Shown one piece after another: positions 1-8,865 of a DNA stretch of 64,000 nucleotides; the stretch's first letter is position 1, and every line of letters starts with the position of its first letter. The stretch spans positions 195,844 through 259,843 of the forward strand of contig JAOSKV010000001.1 in NCBI GenBank assembly GCA_027493405.1. Direction: 5' to 3'. A model generated the notes under the pieces. That model was not told where the DNA came from and searched no databases. It saw only the letters and a program-made list of their open reading frames with translations. The stretch is from FEB-22 sp003105195. Lineage in GTDB: Bacteria; Pseudomonadota; Alphaproteobacteria; Rhizobiales; Xanthobacteraceae. Made by a program: the position numbers and the translations under genes.

Positions 1-930
1 GGGCCTGGCGTCGGTCACCTGCAGGTTCACCACGCCGCCGTCCCAGAGCGGCGAGTCCCTGACGATCTCCTGCAGCTTCGCGCGCACGCGCTCGACCGGC
101 ACCGTGTAGTCGGCATGGATGAGCACGCTGCCGATGATCGACGCGCTGTCGCGGGTCCAGTTCTGGAACGGCTTCTCGATGAAATAGGCGAGCGGCACCA
201 CCAGCCGCCGCCAGTCCCACAGCTTGACCACCACATAGGTCGAGGTGATCTCGTCGATCCATCCGAACTCGTTCTCGACCAGCACGGCGTCACCGATCCG
301 GATCGGCTGGGTCATCGCGATCTGGATGCCGGCGACCAGGTTGGCGAGCAGCGGGCGCGCCGCGAGGCCCACCACCAGGCCGGCGACGCCGGCCGAGGCG
401 AACAGGCTCACGCCGAACTGGCGCACCGATTCGAAGGTCATCAGTGCGGCGCCCACCGTGATCACCACGATCACGGTGTCGACCGCGCGCTCGAGGATGC
501 GCATCTGCGTGACGTGCTTGCGCGCCAGCAGGTTGTCGTCGGTGTCGATCCGGAAGCGCGCCAGGTAGAGGCCGATCGCGATCCTGACCGCGACGATCGC
601 GATCCAGCCGATGAGCGCGATGAAGGCGACCAGCAGCGCCTGCGCCAGCGCCTCGGCGAGACCGGCCTCGAAGGGCGCGGCGCGCAGCGCCATCGCGCAG
701 GCGAAGACGATCAGCGCCATGCGGGTCGGGGCGAGGGTCTGCAGCAGGATCGAGCGCAGCAGCGGATGCAAGATCTCGGCGCGGCGCATGACGCGCACCG
801 CGATGCCGTGCAGCGTGAGGGCCGCCGTCACGGCCGCCGCGATCAGGGCGAGGCCGGCCGCCCATCCCGGGATCCAGCCCAGCATGTCGGCGAGGCCCGC
901 GAATACGCTCTCGAATTGCGCGCTGTCCAT
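1..930 (-). CDS. MscS-family mechanosensitive channel (C-terminus cut by window edge)
   Basis: Reading the minus strand from the ATG at 930-928 gives 310 codons with no stop before the window edge, so the C-terminus is missing. An in-frame GAGAGG lies just upstream of the start. The N-terminal half holds several hydrophobic, probably transmembrane segments. It is followed by the MscS pore and beta-domain signature: RPLLANLVAGIQIAMTQPIR, then IGDAVLVENEFGWIDEI, then a WDWRRLVVPL stretch. Small-conductance mechanosensitive channels sit in the inner membrane and release solutes on osmotic down-shock. The domain placement is clear; the exact subfamily cannot be set from a partial gene. The only neighbour visible is the divergent NDUFA12 gene. 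Confidence 0.85.
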   Translation of the reverse strand, partial: MDSAQFESVFAGLADMLGWIPGWAAGLALIAAAVTAALTLHGIAVRVMRRAEILHPLLRSILLQTLAPTRMALIVFACAMALRAAPFEAGLAEALAQALLVAFIALIGWIAIVAVRIAIGLYLARFRIDTDDNLLARKHVTQMRILERAVDTVIVVITVGAALMTFESVRQFGVSLFASAGVAGLVVGLAARPLLANLVAGIQIAMTQPIRIGDAVLVENEFGWIDEITSTYVVVKLWDWRRLVVPLAYFIEKPFQNWTRDSASIIGSVLIHADYTVPVERVRAKLQEIVRDSPLWDGGVVNLQVTDARP

Positions 931-1091
931 CGCCTCTCCCCGGGGGTCTCGGATGTCGTGGCGGAACGCCGGGTTCCGATCGGATCCCGGCTTGTCCCAT
1001 TGCACCACGGGGAGGCCGCCGTGTCAGGGTGGAACTGGACTTCGCGGCGGCGCGATGGCAAGGAGTGCCGGACCGAGAACCGCGGGCGACG

Positions 1092-1502
1092 ATGAAGACA
1101 TTCCTGCTCAAGCTCTTCACCTGGTGGAACGGCCAGACCTTCGGGACGCAGCTCTGGACCTGGCTCCACGGCGAGTTCGTCGGCGAGGACGAGTTCGGCA
1201 ACCGCTATTTCCGCACCCGCGGCGGCCGGATCGACCCGACGCTCGGCTTCGAGCGGCGCTGGGTGATCTACAACGGCTATGCCGAGGCCTCGATGATTCC
1301 GCCGGGCTGGCACGGCTGGATGCATCACACGGTCGACGTGGCGCCGAGCGCCGAGGCCGTGACGCCGCGCCCCTGGTGGAAGCCGCACCGGCCGAACCTC
1401 ACGGGCACTCCGGGCGCGCATCGCCCGAGCGGCTCGACGCTGGCGCAGGGGCGCCGGCCGCGCGCGACCGGCGACTACAAGCCCTGGACGCCGGGGCGCT
1501 GA
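1092..1502 (+). CDS. NADH:ubiquinone oxidoreductase 17.2 kDa accessory subunit (NDUFA12 family)
   Basis: The 136-residue protein starts MKTFLLKLFTWWNGQTFG and carries the family pattern of a short helix followed by GEFVGEDEFGNRYF, RRWVIYNGYAEASMIPPGWHGWMHH and a basic, proline-rich tail ending in YKPWTPGR. NDUFA12 is a supernumerary subunit of respiratory complex I that bacteria of the alphaproteobacterial line share with mitochondria. It sits on the cytoplasmic side of the membrane complex. I chose the ATG at 1092 because the family begins at this short helix; an in-frame ATG at 1029 would add 21 unrelated residues. The neighbours DUF2155 and aat form a common alphaproteobacterial gene order. 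Confidence 0.93.
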   Translation: MKTFLLKLFTWWNGQTFGTQLWTWLHGEFVGEDEFGNRYFRTRGGRIDPTLGFERRWVIYNGYAEASMIPPGWHGWMHHTVDVAPSAEAVTPRPWWKPHRPNLTGTPGAHRPSGSTLAQGRRPRATGDYKPWTPGR

Positions 1503-1503
1503 A

Positions 1504-1522
1504 GCGCCGGGTTTTCCGGCGC
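1504..1522 (+). terminator. Short GC hairpin after NDUFA12
   Basis: GCGCCGG (1504-1510) and CCGGCGC (1516-1522) form a perfect 7 bp stem with loop GTTTT, starting two bases after the NDUFA12 stop. No T tract follows, so termination is an inference from position and stem only. Confidence 0.35.
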
Positions 1523-1627
1523 CGGCGCGCCCTTCCGCCGCCGTATTCCCCGTGTTAACCGGGCGCATGCCGGTTGCCGCCAGGCTGGGCGACCGGATCT
1601 CCGGGCATGGCTACCGGGCATGGCTAG

Positions 1628-2553
1628 ATGACAAGACAGTCCTTCGCTCTGGTCGCCGCTCTCGGCGCGATGCTCGCGTCCGCGCCGGCGGCGGCGCAGT
1701 TCGGCTCGATCTTCGGCGATCCGCCGCCGCGCCCGCCCGGCACGGTGCCGGGCGGTGGCGGGCCGATCAACGACGACCGCTACCAGCCGCGCATCTACCA
1801 GCCCGATGGCCTGCCTCCGCCCCCGCAGCCGGGCTGGCCGCCGCAGCCGTCACCCTATCCGCCGCAGGCCGCGCGGCCCTTTCCGGGCCAGCAGCCCTAT
1901 CCGGGACAGCAGCAGCCCTATCCGGGCCAGGCCCCGCAGCCGGGGCAGCCGCCCGGCGTGCAGTCCCAGCCGCTGCCGCCGCCGCCCGGCTCCACGGCCG
2001 CGGCGCCGCCCGCCCAGGCGGCGCCCGACGCGCGCCAGCCGCGCGCGGCACGCCCCAGCCGGCGAGCACGGCGCCGCAGCCGGGCGACGAGGTCGTCACT
2101 CCGCCGCCCTCGCAGAGGATCGAGAATCCGACCGCGATCTTCTCGGGCCTCGACAAGATCACGGGGCGGATCACCGCCTTCGACGTGGCGATCGACGAGA
2201 CCGTGCAGTTCGGCGCCCTGCAGGTGACGCCGCGCGCCTGCTACACGCGCCCCGCCACGGAGACGCCCAATACCGACGCCTTCCTCGAGGTGGACGAGAT
2301 CACCCTGCAGGGCGAGGTGCGCCGCATCTATACGGGCTGGATGTTCGCGGCGAGCCCGGGCCTGCACGCGATCGAGCACCCGATCTACGACGTCTGGCTG
2401 AAGGATTGCAAAGGCGGCACCGCGCCGACCGTCACGGCCGAGGGCACGCCGGAGCCGGCCGCGGCCAAGCCGCCGCCGCGCCCGCAGCGCCCGCAGCAGC
2501 AGCGCCCGCGCCAGACCCTCCCGCCGCCGCCCTCGCAGCAGTTCATCCGCTGA
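1628..2553 (+). CDS. DUF2155 secreted proline-rich protein, frame broken near 2036-2052
   Basis: The N-terminus (ATG 1628) is a clear signal peptide, MTRQSFALVAALGAMLASAPAAAQ, with an AAA/AQ cleavage site. A long proline/glutamine-rich linker with PGQQ-type repeats follows. The conserved DUF2155 domain lies in another frame: PSQRIENPTAIFSGLDKITG, ITAFDVAIDETVQFGALQV, a cysteine in TPRACYTRP and a second in WLKDCKGG, ending in a proline-rich tail at 2553. The frame change falls in the CG repeat around 2036-2052 and equals one missing base or two extra bases. DUF2155 proteins are periplasmic, of unknown function, and near-universal in alphaproteobacteria beside aat, so the break is more likely a sequencing or assembly error than a real pseudogene. 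Confidence 0.8.
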
Positions 2554-2570
2554 GGCGAGACGGCTCCGCG

Positions 2571-3254
2571 TCAGCCGTGCGGCGCCGTCGCCATCCGCAG
2601 CGCCTCGGCGCCGGAGAGCGGCACGCCCGGCGGGAGTGCCGTGAAGTCCGCATTACCCGTGAGCGCGCCCTCGAGCAGGCGGTGGTACTGGCGCCGCGGC
2701 ACCTCGACGGCGCCGAAGATCTTGAGGTGGTCGGTCACGAACTGGGTGTCGAGCAGGCGATAGCCGCCGGCGCGCAGGCGCGCCACCAGGTGCACCAGCG
2801 CGACCTTGGAGGCGTCGCGCGCCTCGTGGAACATGCTCTCGCCGAAGAAGGCGCGCCCGAGGCTGACCCCGTAGAGGCCGCCGACCAGCCGGTCCGCGGC
2901 GTCGTAGACCTCGACCGTGTGGCAGTGCCCGCGCTCGAACAGGCCGCGATAGAGCGCGCGGATGCGGGCGTTGATCCAGGTCCGGCTGCGTCCCGCCTTG
3001 GGCGCCGCGCAGCCCGTGATCACGCTGTCGAAGTCGCGGTCGCACACCACGCGGAACGCGTCGGCGCGCACCGTGCGCGCGAGCCGGGCCGGGACGTGGA
3101 AGCCATCCAGCGGGATGATCCCGCGCCGCTCGGGCTCGATCCAGTAGAGCGCGGGGTCCTCCGCGCTCTCGGCCATGGGGAAGATCCCGCACGCATAGGC
3201 CTTGAGCAGGACCTCGGGGGTGATCTCGACGAGCGCGGATTCGCGGCTGGCCAT
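2571..3254 (-). CDS. aat: Leucyl/phenylalanyl-tRNA--protein transferase
   Basis: The 227-residue protein matches Aat in length and motifs: ITPEVLLKAYACGIFPMAES near the start, YWIEPERRGIIPLDGFHVP, RTWINARIRALYRGLFERGH, SLGRAFFGESMF and LLDTQFVTDHLKIFGA. Aat transfers Leu or Phe from aminoacyl-tRNA to proteins with N-terminal Arg or Lys, marking them for ClpS/ClpAP under the N-end rule in the cytoplasm. The start at 3254 (MASRESALVEI) fits the family; the frame stays open far upstream but that part is not Aat-like. It is the last gene of the minus-strand block and converges with the DUF2155 gene across 17 bases. Confidence 0.95.
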   Translation of the reverse strand: MASRESALVEITPEVLLKAYACGIFPMAESAEDPALYWIEPERRGIIPLDGFHVPARLARTVRADAFRVVCDRDFDSVITGCAAPKAGRSRTWINARIRALYRGLFERGHCHTVEVYDAADRLVGGLYGVSLGRAFFGESMFHEARDASKVALVHLVARLRAGGYRLLDTQFVTDHLKIFGAVEVPRRQYHRLLEGALTGNADFTALPPGVPLSGAEALRMATAPHG

Positions 3255-3292
3255 GGTCTCGATATAGGCGGCTTCGGCCCGTCCGCCAACGC

Positions 3293-4051
3293 TCAGCCGG
3301 CGCGCAGCTTCTCGAGGAAGTCCATGGGCAGCGGGAAGATGACGATCTGGCTCCGGTCGCCCGCGATGTTCTGCAGCGCCGTGAGATAGCGCAGCTGCAT
3401 CGCCTCCGAGCGGCCCGCCAGGATGGACCCGGCCTGGGCGAGCTTCTCGGCCGCCTGCTGCTCGCCCTCGGCGTCGATGATCTTGGCGCGGCGCAGCCGC
3501 TCGGCCTCGGCCTGCTTGGCGATCGCGCGCACCATGCTCTCGTTGAGGTCGACATGCTTGAGCTCGACATTCGACACCTTGATGCCCCAGGCGTCGGTCT
3601 GCTCGTCGAGGATCTGCTGGATGTCGTTGTTGAGCTTGCCGCGCTCCGCCAGCATCTCGTCGAGATCGTGCTGGCCGAGCACCGAGCGCAGCGTGGTCTG
3701 CGCCAGCTGGCTGGTCGCCTCGTTGAACTGCTCGACCTGGATGATCGCCTTCTCGGGGTCGATCACCCGGTAGTAGATGACGGCATTGACCCGGACCGAG
3801 ACGTTGTCGCGCGAGATCACGTCCTGCGGCGGCACGTCGAAGACGCGGGTGCGCAGGTCGACCCGCACCACCTGCTGCACGAAGGGGATCACGATGATCA
3901 GGCCCGGCCCCTTCACGCGCCAGAGCCGCCCGAGCAGGAACACCACGCCGCGCTCGTACTCGCGCAGGATGTGGATCGCGTAGAACAGCAGCGCGAGGAC
4001 GACGACGATCGGCACCAGGAAACCCGACCAGTTCACGAGATCCATCGGCAT
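3293..4051 (-). CDS. Slipin / stomatin-like SPFH-domain membrane protein
   Basis: 252 residues. One N-terminal membrane helix (about 10-30, GFLVPIVVVLALLFYAIHIL) is followed by a full SPFH/band-7 domain: REYERGVVFLLGR, GPGLIIVIPFVQQVVRVDLR, the slipin pattern DVPPQDVISRDNVSVRVNAV, then a coiled-coil rich in Ala/Glu (AIAKQAEAERLRRAKIIDAE). Slipins form membrane scaffolds. The gene lies 15 bases downstream of an NfeD gene, and NfeD/slipin pairing is widespread: the NfeD protease of archaea cleaves its partner stomatin. A shared membrane quality-control role is therefore likely, though the target here is unknown. Confidence 0.93.
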   Translation of the reverse strand: MPMDLVNWSGFLVPIVVVLALLFYAIHILREYERGVVFLLGRLWRVKGPGLIIVIPFVQQVVRVDLRTRVFDVPPQDVISRDNVSVRVNAVIYYRVIDPEKAIIQVEQFNEATSQLAQTTLRSVLGQHDLDEMLAERGKLNNDIQQILDEQTDAWGIKVSNVELKHVDLNESMVRAIAKQAEAERLRRAKIIDAEGEQQAAEKLAQAGSILAGRSEAMQLRYLTALQNIAGDRSQIVIFPLPMDFLEKLRAG

Positions 4052-4066
4052 CGCAAGCCTCCCGGT

Positions 4067-5440
4067 TCAGCTGTGGGGTTCGACGATCAGCGTGAGGCCC
4101 TCGCGCGCGACCACGCGCACCGGCTGGCGCGGCGCGAGGGCGACGCGCGCGCGCGCCGACCAGACCTCGCCGTGCACGCGCACCCGGCCCCGGTCCCCGG
4201 CCCATTCGACCACCTGGCCGCTGATGCCGATCATCTCCTCGGCACCGGTCGCCGGCGGGCGCTGGCGCGCCTTGAGCGCCGCGCCGATCACGAAGAAGGC
4301 GAGCGCCGCGCTGGTGAGGCTCGCGCCGACGATCAGCGGCAGCGACACCGCGAAATCGATGTCGGCGTCCGCGCCCTCGAACAGGAACACCGAGCCGACC
4401 ACGAAGGCCGCGAGCCCGCCGAGCCCGAGCACGCCGATGCCCGGCGTGAACGCCTCCGCGACCATCAGCGCGAGGCCGAGCACCAGGAGGGCGAGCGCGC
4501 CGTAATGCACCGGCAGCGTCGACAGCGCGGTCAGCGCCAGGATCAGGCTGATCGCGCCGATCGTGCCGGGCACGAAGCTGCCGGGACTCCAGAACTCGAA
4601 GATCAGCCCGTAGAAGCCGATCAGCAGCAGGATGAAGGCGACGTTCGGATCCGAGATCGCGCCGAGCAGCCGCGTGCGCCAGTCGGGCTCGTAGGCGGTG
4701 GGCGTCACGCCGCGGGTCGCGAGCACGCGCTCGCTTTCGCCGACCTTGACGCGGCGGCCGTCGAGCTGGGCCAGGAGGTCCGGCAGGGTGCCGGCGACGA
4801 TGTCGACGACGCCTTCGCGCCGCGCCTCGTCGGCGGTGAGCGTCGCGGCCTCGCGCACCGCCTTCTCGGCGAACTCGGCGTTGCGGCCGCGCAGCTGCGC
4901 GAGGCTGCGCAGCAGCGCGACCACGTCGTTGATCGCCTTGCGCTGCGCGGCGTTCTCGCTCTGCTCCTTGCCGTCCTTGCGCTCCCCCTCCTTCGGCTGC
5001 GGCAGGCCCGGCACGCCGCCCATCTGGACCGGGGTCGCCGCCCCGAGATTGGTGCCCGGCGCCATGGCGGCGACATGCGCCGCATAGACCATGAAGGTGC
5101 CGGCCGAGGCCGCGCGTGCGCCGCTCGGCGCCACGTAGATCGCGACCGGGACCGGGGCGGCCACGATCATCTTGATGATCTCGCGCGTGGAGGTGACGAG
5201 GCCGCCCGGCGTGTCGAGCCTGATGACCAGCAGGGCCGCGTCGGTACGCTGGGCCTGCTCGATCGCGCGGGTGATCTGGCGCGCCGAGGCGACGCCGATC
5301 GCGCCCGAGATGTCGGTGGTGAGCACACGGCCGCTCTGGCCGCCGCCCGGCGGCATCGCGAACAGGAGCGCGACCACGGCGAGGCCCGCGGCGCCGACGA
5401 GGCGCCTGGCGGCGGATGCGATCTCGCGAGCCTTCGTCAC
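4067..5440 (-). CDS. NfeD-family membrane-bound serine protease
   Basis: 457 residues. An N-terminal signal/anchor helix (about 13-32) is followed by a ClpP-fold serine protease domain: VASARQITRAIEQAQ, LLVIRLDTPGGLVTSTREI, and the nucleophile region APSGARAASAGTFMVYAAHV with the ASAGT serine. Several hydrophobic helices follow (about 245-395), then a C-terminal OB-fold NfeD domain (GISGQVVEWAGDRGRVRVHG). This is the long form of NfeD, with protease, membrane and OB modules in one chain. It sits directly upstream of the slipin gene, its usual partner. The pair is inserted between accC and aat, which in several related genomes are neighbours. Confidence 0.92.
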   Translation of the reverse strand: MTKAREIASAARRLVGAAGLAVVALLFAMPPGGGQSGRVLTTDISGAIGVASARQITRAIEQAQRTDAALLVIRLDTPGGLVTSTREIIKMIVAAPVPVAIYVAPSGARAASAGTFMVYAAHVAAMAPGTNLGAATPVQMGGVPGLPQPKEGERKDGKEQSENAAQRKAINDVVALLRSLAQLRGRNAEFAEKAVREAATLTADEARREGVVDIVAGTLPDLLAQLDGRRVKVGESERVLATRGVTPTAYEPDWRTRLLGAISDPNVAFILLLIGFYGLIFEFWSPGSFVPGTIGAISLILALTALSTLPVHYGALALLVLGLALMVAEAFTPGIGVLGLGGLAAFVVGSVFLFEGADADIDFAVSLPLIVGASLTSAALAFFVIGAALKARQRPPATGAEEMIGISGQVVEWAGDRGRVRVHGEVWSARARVALAPRQPVRVVAREGLTLIVEPHS

Positions 5441-5509
5441 GGCGCCACCGGGGTTCCGGCGCCGACGATAGGCGAGGCCGGGACCCCGGTCCAGTGCGGC
5501 GCGAGCGCG

Positions 5510-6862
5510 CTACCGCTCCATGCCGCCGCCGGCGAGGAACTGCTCGAGCCAGTGGATGTGGTACTGGCCGTCGATGATGTCCTGGTCGCGCACCAGGGCG
5601 CGGAACAGCGGGAGCGTGGTCTCGATGCCGTCGACCACGAACTCGTCGAGCGCGCGGCGCAGGCGCATCAGGCATTCGGTGCGCGTCTTGCCGTGCACGA
5701 TCAGCTTGCCGAGCAGCGAATCGTAGTGCGGCGGAATCGTGTAGCCCTGGTAGACGGCGGAATCGATGCGCACGCCGAGGCCGCCCGGCGGATGGTAGTG
5801 CACGATCTTGCCGGGCGAAGGCCGGAACGAGACCGGGTTTTCGGCATTGATGCGGCACTCGATGGCGTGGCCCGTGAACACCACGTCCTCCTGCTCGATG
5901 CCGAGGTCGCCGCCGCTCGCGACCCGGATCTGCTCCAGGATCAGGTCGATGTCGGTGATGCTCTCGGTCACCGGATGCTCGACCTGGATGCGGGTGTTCA
6001 TCTCGATGAAGTAGAACTGGCCGTCCTCGTAGAGGAACTCGACCGTGCCGACGCCGAGATAGCCGAGGTCGCGCATCGCCTTGGCCACCGTCTCGCCGAT
6101 CTGGTTGCGCGCCGGGGCATTGAGCGCGGGCGAGGGCCCTTCCTCCCAGACCTTCTGGTGGCGCCGCTGCAGCGAGCAGTCGCGCTCGCCGAGATGGATG
6201 GCGCGGCCCTTGCCGTCGCCCAGCACCTGGATCTCGATATGGCGCGGCTTCGTGAGGTACTTCTCGATATAGACCGCGTCGTCGCCGAACGCGGCCTTGG
6301 CTTCCGCGCGCGCGGTCGCGAGCGCGGTGGCGAGCTCGCCCTCCGAGCGCGCCACCTTCATGCCGCGCCCGCCGCCGCCGGCCGCCGCCTTGATCAGCAC
6401 CGGGAAGCCGATCTCGCGCGCGAGCGCGACCGCCTCGGCTTCCGAGGTGACGCCGCCCTCCGAGCCCGGCACCACCGGGATGCCGAGGCGCCGGGCGGTG
6501 CGCTTCGCCTCGATCTTGTCGCCCATGATGCGGATGTGCTCGGGGCGCGGGCCGATGAACTCGATGCCGTGATCGATCAGGATCTCGGCGAAGCGGGCGT
6601 TCTCGGAGAGGAATCCGTAGCCCGGATGCACCGCGTCGGCGCCGGTGATCTCGCAGGCCGCGAGCAGCGAGGGCACGTTGAGGTAGCTGTCGCGCGCCGG
6701 CGGCGGGCCGATGCACACGCTCTCGTCGGCGAGCCGCACATGCATGGCGTCGGCGTCCGCGGTGGAATGCACCGCGACGGTGGCGACGCCGAGCTCCTTG
6801 CAGGCGCGCAGCACCCGCAAGGCGATCTCCCCGCGGTTGGCGATCAGGACCTTTTCGAACAT
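5510..6862 (-). CDS. accC: Acetyl-CoA carboxylase, biotin carboxylase subunit
   Basis: 450 residues, the usual length. It starts MFEKVLIANRGEIALRVLRA, then shows the biotin carboxylase N-domain, an ATP-grasp domain with KAAAGGGGRGMKVA, the metal/active-site stretch YFIEMNTRIQVEHPVTE, and the C-domain with AIECRINAENP. AccC carboxylates biotin on AccB using ATP and bicarbonate, the first half-reaction of malonyl-CoA synthesis. accB lies immediately upstream (43 bases), so the two are co-transcribed and probably made together. No catalytic residue looks altered. Confidence 0.98.
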   Translation of the reverse strand: MFEKVLIANRGEIALRVLRACKELGVATVAVHSTADADAMHVRLADESVCIGPPPARDSYLNVPSLLAACEITGADAVHPGYGFLSENARFAEILIDHGIEFIGPRPEHIRIMGDKIEAKRTARRLGIPVVPGSEGGVTSEAEAVALAREIGFPVLIKAAAGGGGRGMKVARSEGELATALATARAEAKAAFGDDAVYIEKYLTKPRHIEIQVLGDGKGRAIHLGERDCSLQRRHQKVWEEGPSPALNAPARNQIGETVAKAMRDLGYLGVGTVEFLYEDGQFYFIEMNTRIQVEHPVTESITDIDLILEQIRVASGGDLGIEQEDVVFTGHAIECRINAENPVSFRPSPGKIVHYHPPGGLGVRIDSAVYQGYTIPPHYDSLLGKLIVHGKTRTECLMRLRRALDEFVVDGIETTLPLFRALVRDQDIIDGQYHIHWLEQFLAGGGMER

Positions 6863-6905
6863 TCTGGAATCCCTGAGGCCGCGGGGTGCGTGGCGCGCCG
6901 ATGCG

Positions 6906-7379
6906 TCACTCGATGATCAACAGCGGCTCGCCGAACTCGACCGGCTGGCCGTCCTCGAACAGGATCTGCGTCACCGTGCCGGCGCGCGGCGCCGGGATCT
7001 GGTTCATGGTCTTCATGGCCTCGATGATCAGCAGCGTGTCGTTCGCCTTCACGACCGTGCCGACCTCGACGAAGGCCTTGGCGCCCGGCTCCGGGGCGCG
7101 ATAGGCGGTGCCGACCATCGGCGAGGCGACGACGCCCGGATGCTTGGCGGGATCGACCGCGGTCACGCTCACGGGGGTCGGGGCCGTGATCGCGGTGGCG
7201 GCCGGCGCGCCGCCGACCACGACCTGGGTCGCGGCCGCGGCGCGGGCGACCCGCACCCTCAGGCCCTCGCGCTCCACCTCGATCTCGGTGAGACCGGTGT
7301 CCTCGAGCAGCGCCGCGAGCTCGCGGATCAGCGCCTGGGTGTCGGGGATCTTGCTCTCGGCCATCGGTTTGCTCGCCAT
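6906..7379 (-). CDS. accB: Acetyl-CoA carboxylase biotin carboxyl carrier protein
   Basis: 157 residues. An N-terminal helical segment (IRELAALLEDTGLTEIEVER) is followed by an Ala/Pro/Thr-rich linker and a C-terminal biotinyl domain. The biotinylated lysine is K123 in IEAMKTMNQ, with the usual hairpin on both sides. The domain begins at VASPMVGTAYRAPEPG. The protein shuttles carboxybiotin between AccC and the carboxyltransferase. An alternative start at the sixth residue (MAESK) cannot be excluded. It is four bases downstream of aroQ and 43 bases upstream of accC, forming an aroQ-accB-accC operon. Confidence 0.97.
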   Translation of the reverse strand: MASKPMAESKIPDTQALIRELAALLEDTGLTEIEVEREGLRVRVARAAAATQVVVGGAPAATAITAPTPVSVTAVDPAKHPGVVASPMVGTAYRAPEPGAKAFVEVGTVVKANDTLLIIEAMKTMNQIPAPRAGTVTQILFEDGQPVEFGEPLLIIE

Positions 7380-7383
7380 GGCG

Positions 7384-7833
7384 TCAGCTCTTGGCCCCCA
7401 CCATGGCGGCGAGCCCGGTGATCGCCAGCGCGTAGCCGTCGACGCCGAACCCGCAGATCACGGCGCGTGCAGCCTTCGAGATGTAGGAGTTGTGCCGGAA
7501 CGCCTCGCGGGCGTGGATATTGGTGATGTGGATCTCGACTGTCGGCAGCCCGACCGCCCAGATCGCGTCCAGGATCGCGATCGATGTGGTCGTGTAGCCG
7601 GCCGGGTTGATCACCACGCCGCGCGCGCCATTGGCCTTGGCCTCGTGGAACCAGTCGACGATCTCGCCCTCGTGGTTCGACTGGCGGAACTCCACCGTGA
7701 GGCCGAAGCGCGCCGCGGTCTCGCGGCACAGCTTCTCGACGTCGGCGAGCGTCGCGGTTCCGTACTTCTCGGGCTCGCGCGTGCCGAGCGAGTTCAGGTT
7801 CGGGCCGTTGATGACATAGACGGTGTTTGCCAT
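7384..7833 (-). CDS. aroQ: Type II 3-dehydroquinate dehydratase
   Basis: 149 residues. Type II dehydroquinase catalyses the third shikimate step, 3-dehydroquinate to 3-dehydroshikimate. Visible motifs: VYVINGPNLNSLGTREPEKY with the active-site tyrosine at Y24, RQSNHEGEIVDWFHEA, VVINPAGYTTTSIA and EIHITNIHAREAFRHNSYIS. The ATG at 7833 begins right at the first strand; upstream in-frame codons to 7971 give an unconserved proline-rich stretch and were left out. The gene is four bases from accB, the standard alphaproteobacterial aroQ-accB-accC order. Confidence 0.97.
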   Translation of the reverse strand: MANTVYVINGPNLNSLGTREPEKYGTATLADVEKLCRETAARFGLTVEFRQSNHEGEIVDWFHEAKANGARGVVINPAGYTTTSIAILDAIWAVGLPTVEIHITNIHAREAFRHNSYISKAARAVICGFGVDGYALAITGLAAMVGAKS

Positions 7834-8025
7834 GAGGTCCTGGGAGGGCGTGGCGTCGCGGCCCGCAAGAGGCGGCGGCCGGGCCGAAAACTGGGCAGCT
7901 TTATAGGGACCCGGGGGCGAAAGGGGAAGCCTGGAGCCCGTACCGCCCGGACCGGGTCCGGACGGCCACAACCCCTGGTCCCGCGCGCCCGCGCCCGTCC
8001 GCCGCTCCGGCCGCGCGGCGGCCGG

Positions 8026-8772
8026 CTACTTGCGGGCGGCGGCGATCTTCTCTTTCAGAGCGCGCGCGCCGACGGCGCCGACCACCACCTCCTCGCCGAT
8101 CACGTAGCTCGGCGTGCCGTTGAGGCCGAGCGCCTCGGCGAGCTTCATGCTCTCCTCGATGGTGGCTCGGATCTCGTCGCTCTTGAGGTCGCGCTCGAGC
8201 CGCGCCATGTCGGCGCCGACCTCCTTGGCGGCGGCGAGCGCGCGCGCCCGGTCGACCTGCCCGCGGCCGGTGAGCAGCTTCTCGTGGAAGGCGAGATACT
8301 TCTTGCCGGTCGGATCCTGCATGCGCAGCGCGACCGCCACCTCGGCGGCCTCCTGCGACGGCTTGCCGAGCACCGGGAACTCCTTGAGGACCACCTTGAG
8401 CTTCGGGTCCCCCTTCATGAGCTCCATCATGTCGGCGAGCGCGCGCTTGCAGTAGCCGCAGTTGTAGTCGAAGAACTCCACGAAGGCGACGTCGCCCTGC
8501 GGGTTGCCGAGGGTGACCTGGCGCGGCGAGTTGAACAGGGCCTCGCCGTGCTGCTTGACGGCGCGCCGTCCGCGCTCGGCCTCGGCCACGGCCTGCTTCT
8601 TCTCGAGCTCGGCGATCGCCTCCTGCAGCACCTCGGGGTGGCGGATCAGGTACTCGCGGACGATGCGCTCGATCTCGCCGCGCTGCCCGTCCGAGAAGCT
8701 CTGCCCCCGCGCGGGCGCGGCGAGGAGGAGCGCGATCATGAGGAGGGCCGACAGGCGGGCCAGCGAGGTCAT
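8026..8772 (-). CDS. DsbA-family thiol-disulfide oxidoreductase
   Basis: 248 residues from the ATG at 8772, which has GGAG at a good distance. The first 24 residues are a signal peptide ending PARGQ, so the protein is periplasmic. A charged helix-rich region (25-85) of the ScsC/DsbG-like type precedes the thioredoxin fold. The redox motif is C105-GY-C108 in FFDYNCGYCKRALADM, and the cis-proline loop is GTPSYVIGEEVVVGA. It probably oxidises or isomerises disulfides in exported proteins. Longer starts at 8784 and 8817 are possible but lack a better ribosome site. It sits between the M48 protease and aroQ. Confidence 0.92.
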   Translation of the reverse strand: MTSLARLSALLMIALLLAAPARGQSFSDGQRGEIERIVREYLIRHPEVLQEAIAELEKKQAVAEAERGRRAVKQHGEALFNSPRQVTLGNPQGDVAFVEFFDYNCGYCKRALADMMELMKGDPKLKVVLKEFPVLGKPSQEAAEVAVALRMQDPTGKKYLAFHEKLLTGRGQVDRARALAAAKEVGADMARLERDLKSDEIRATIEESMKLAEALGLNGTPSYVIGEEVVVGAVGARALKEKIAAARK

Positions 8773-8865
8773 CCGGTTCTCCATCTCTTGCGCGCGGAAC
8801 CGCCGCGTGCAGGCCAATCTACCTGCGTTCCGTCGGGCAGGGTTCTGAATTCGTCGTGAGCAAGC

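Noticed and set aside
2571..6716. A single 1381-codon open frame through aat, slipin, NfeD and accC
   Set aside because: Only its last ~227 residues are Aat; the rest is an Arg/Gly/Ala-rich shadow of the real genes, expected at this GC content.
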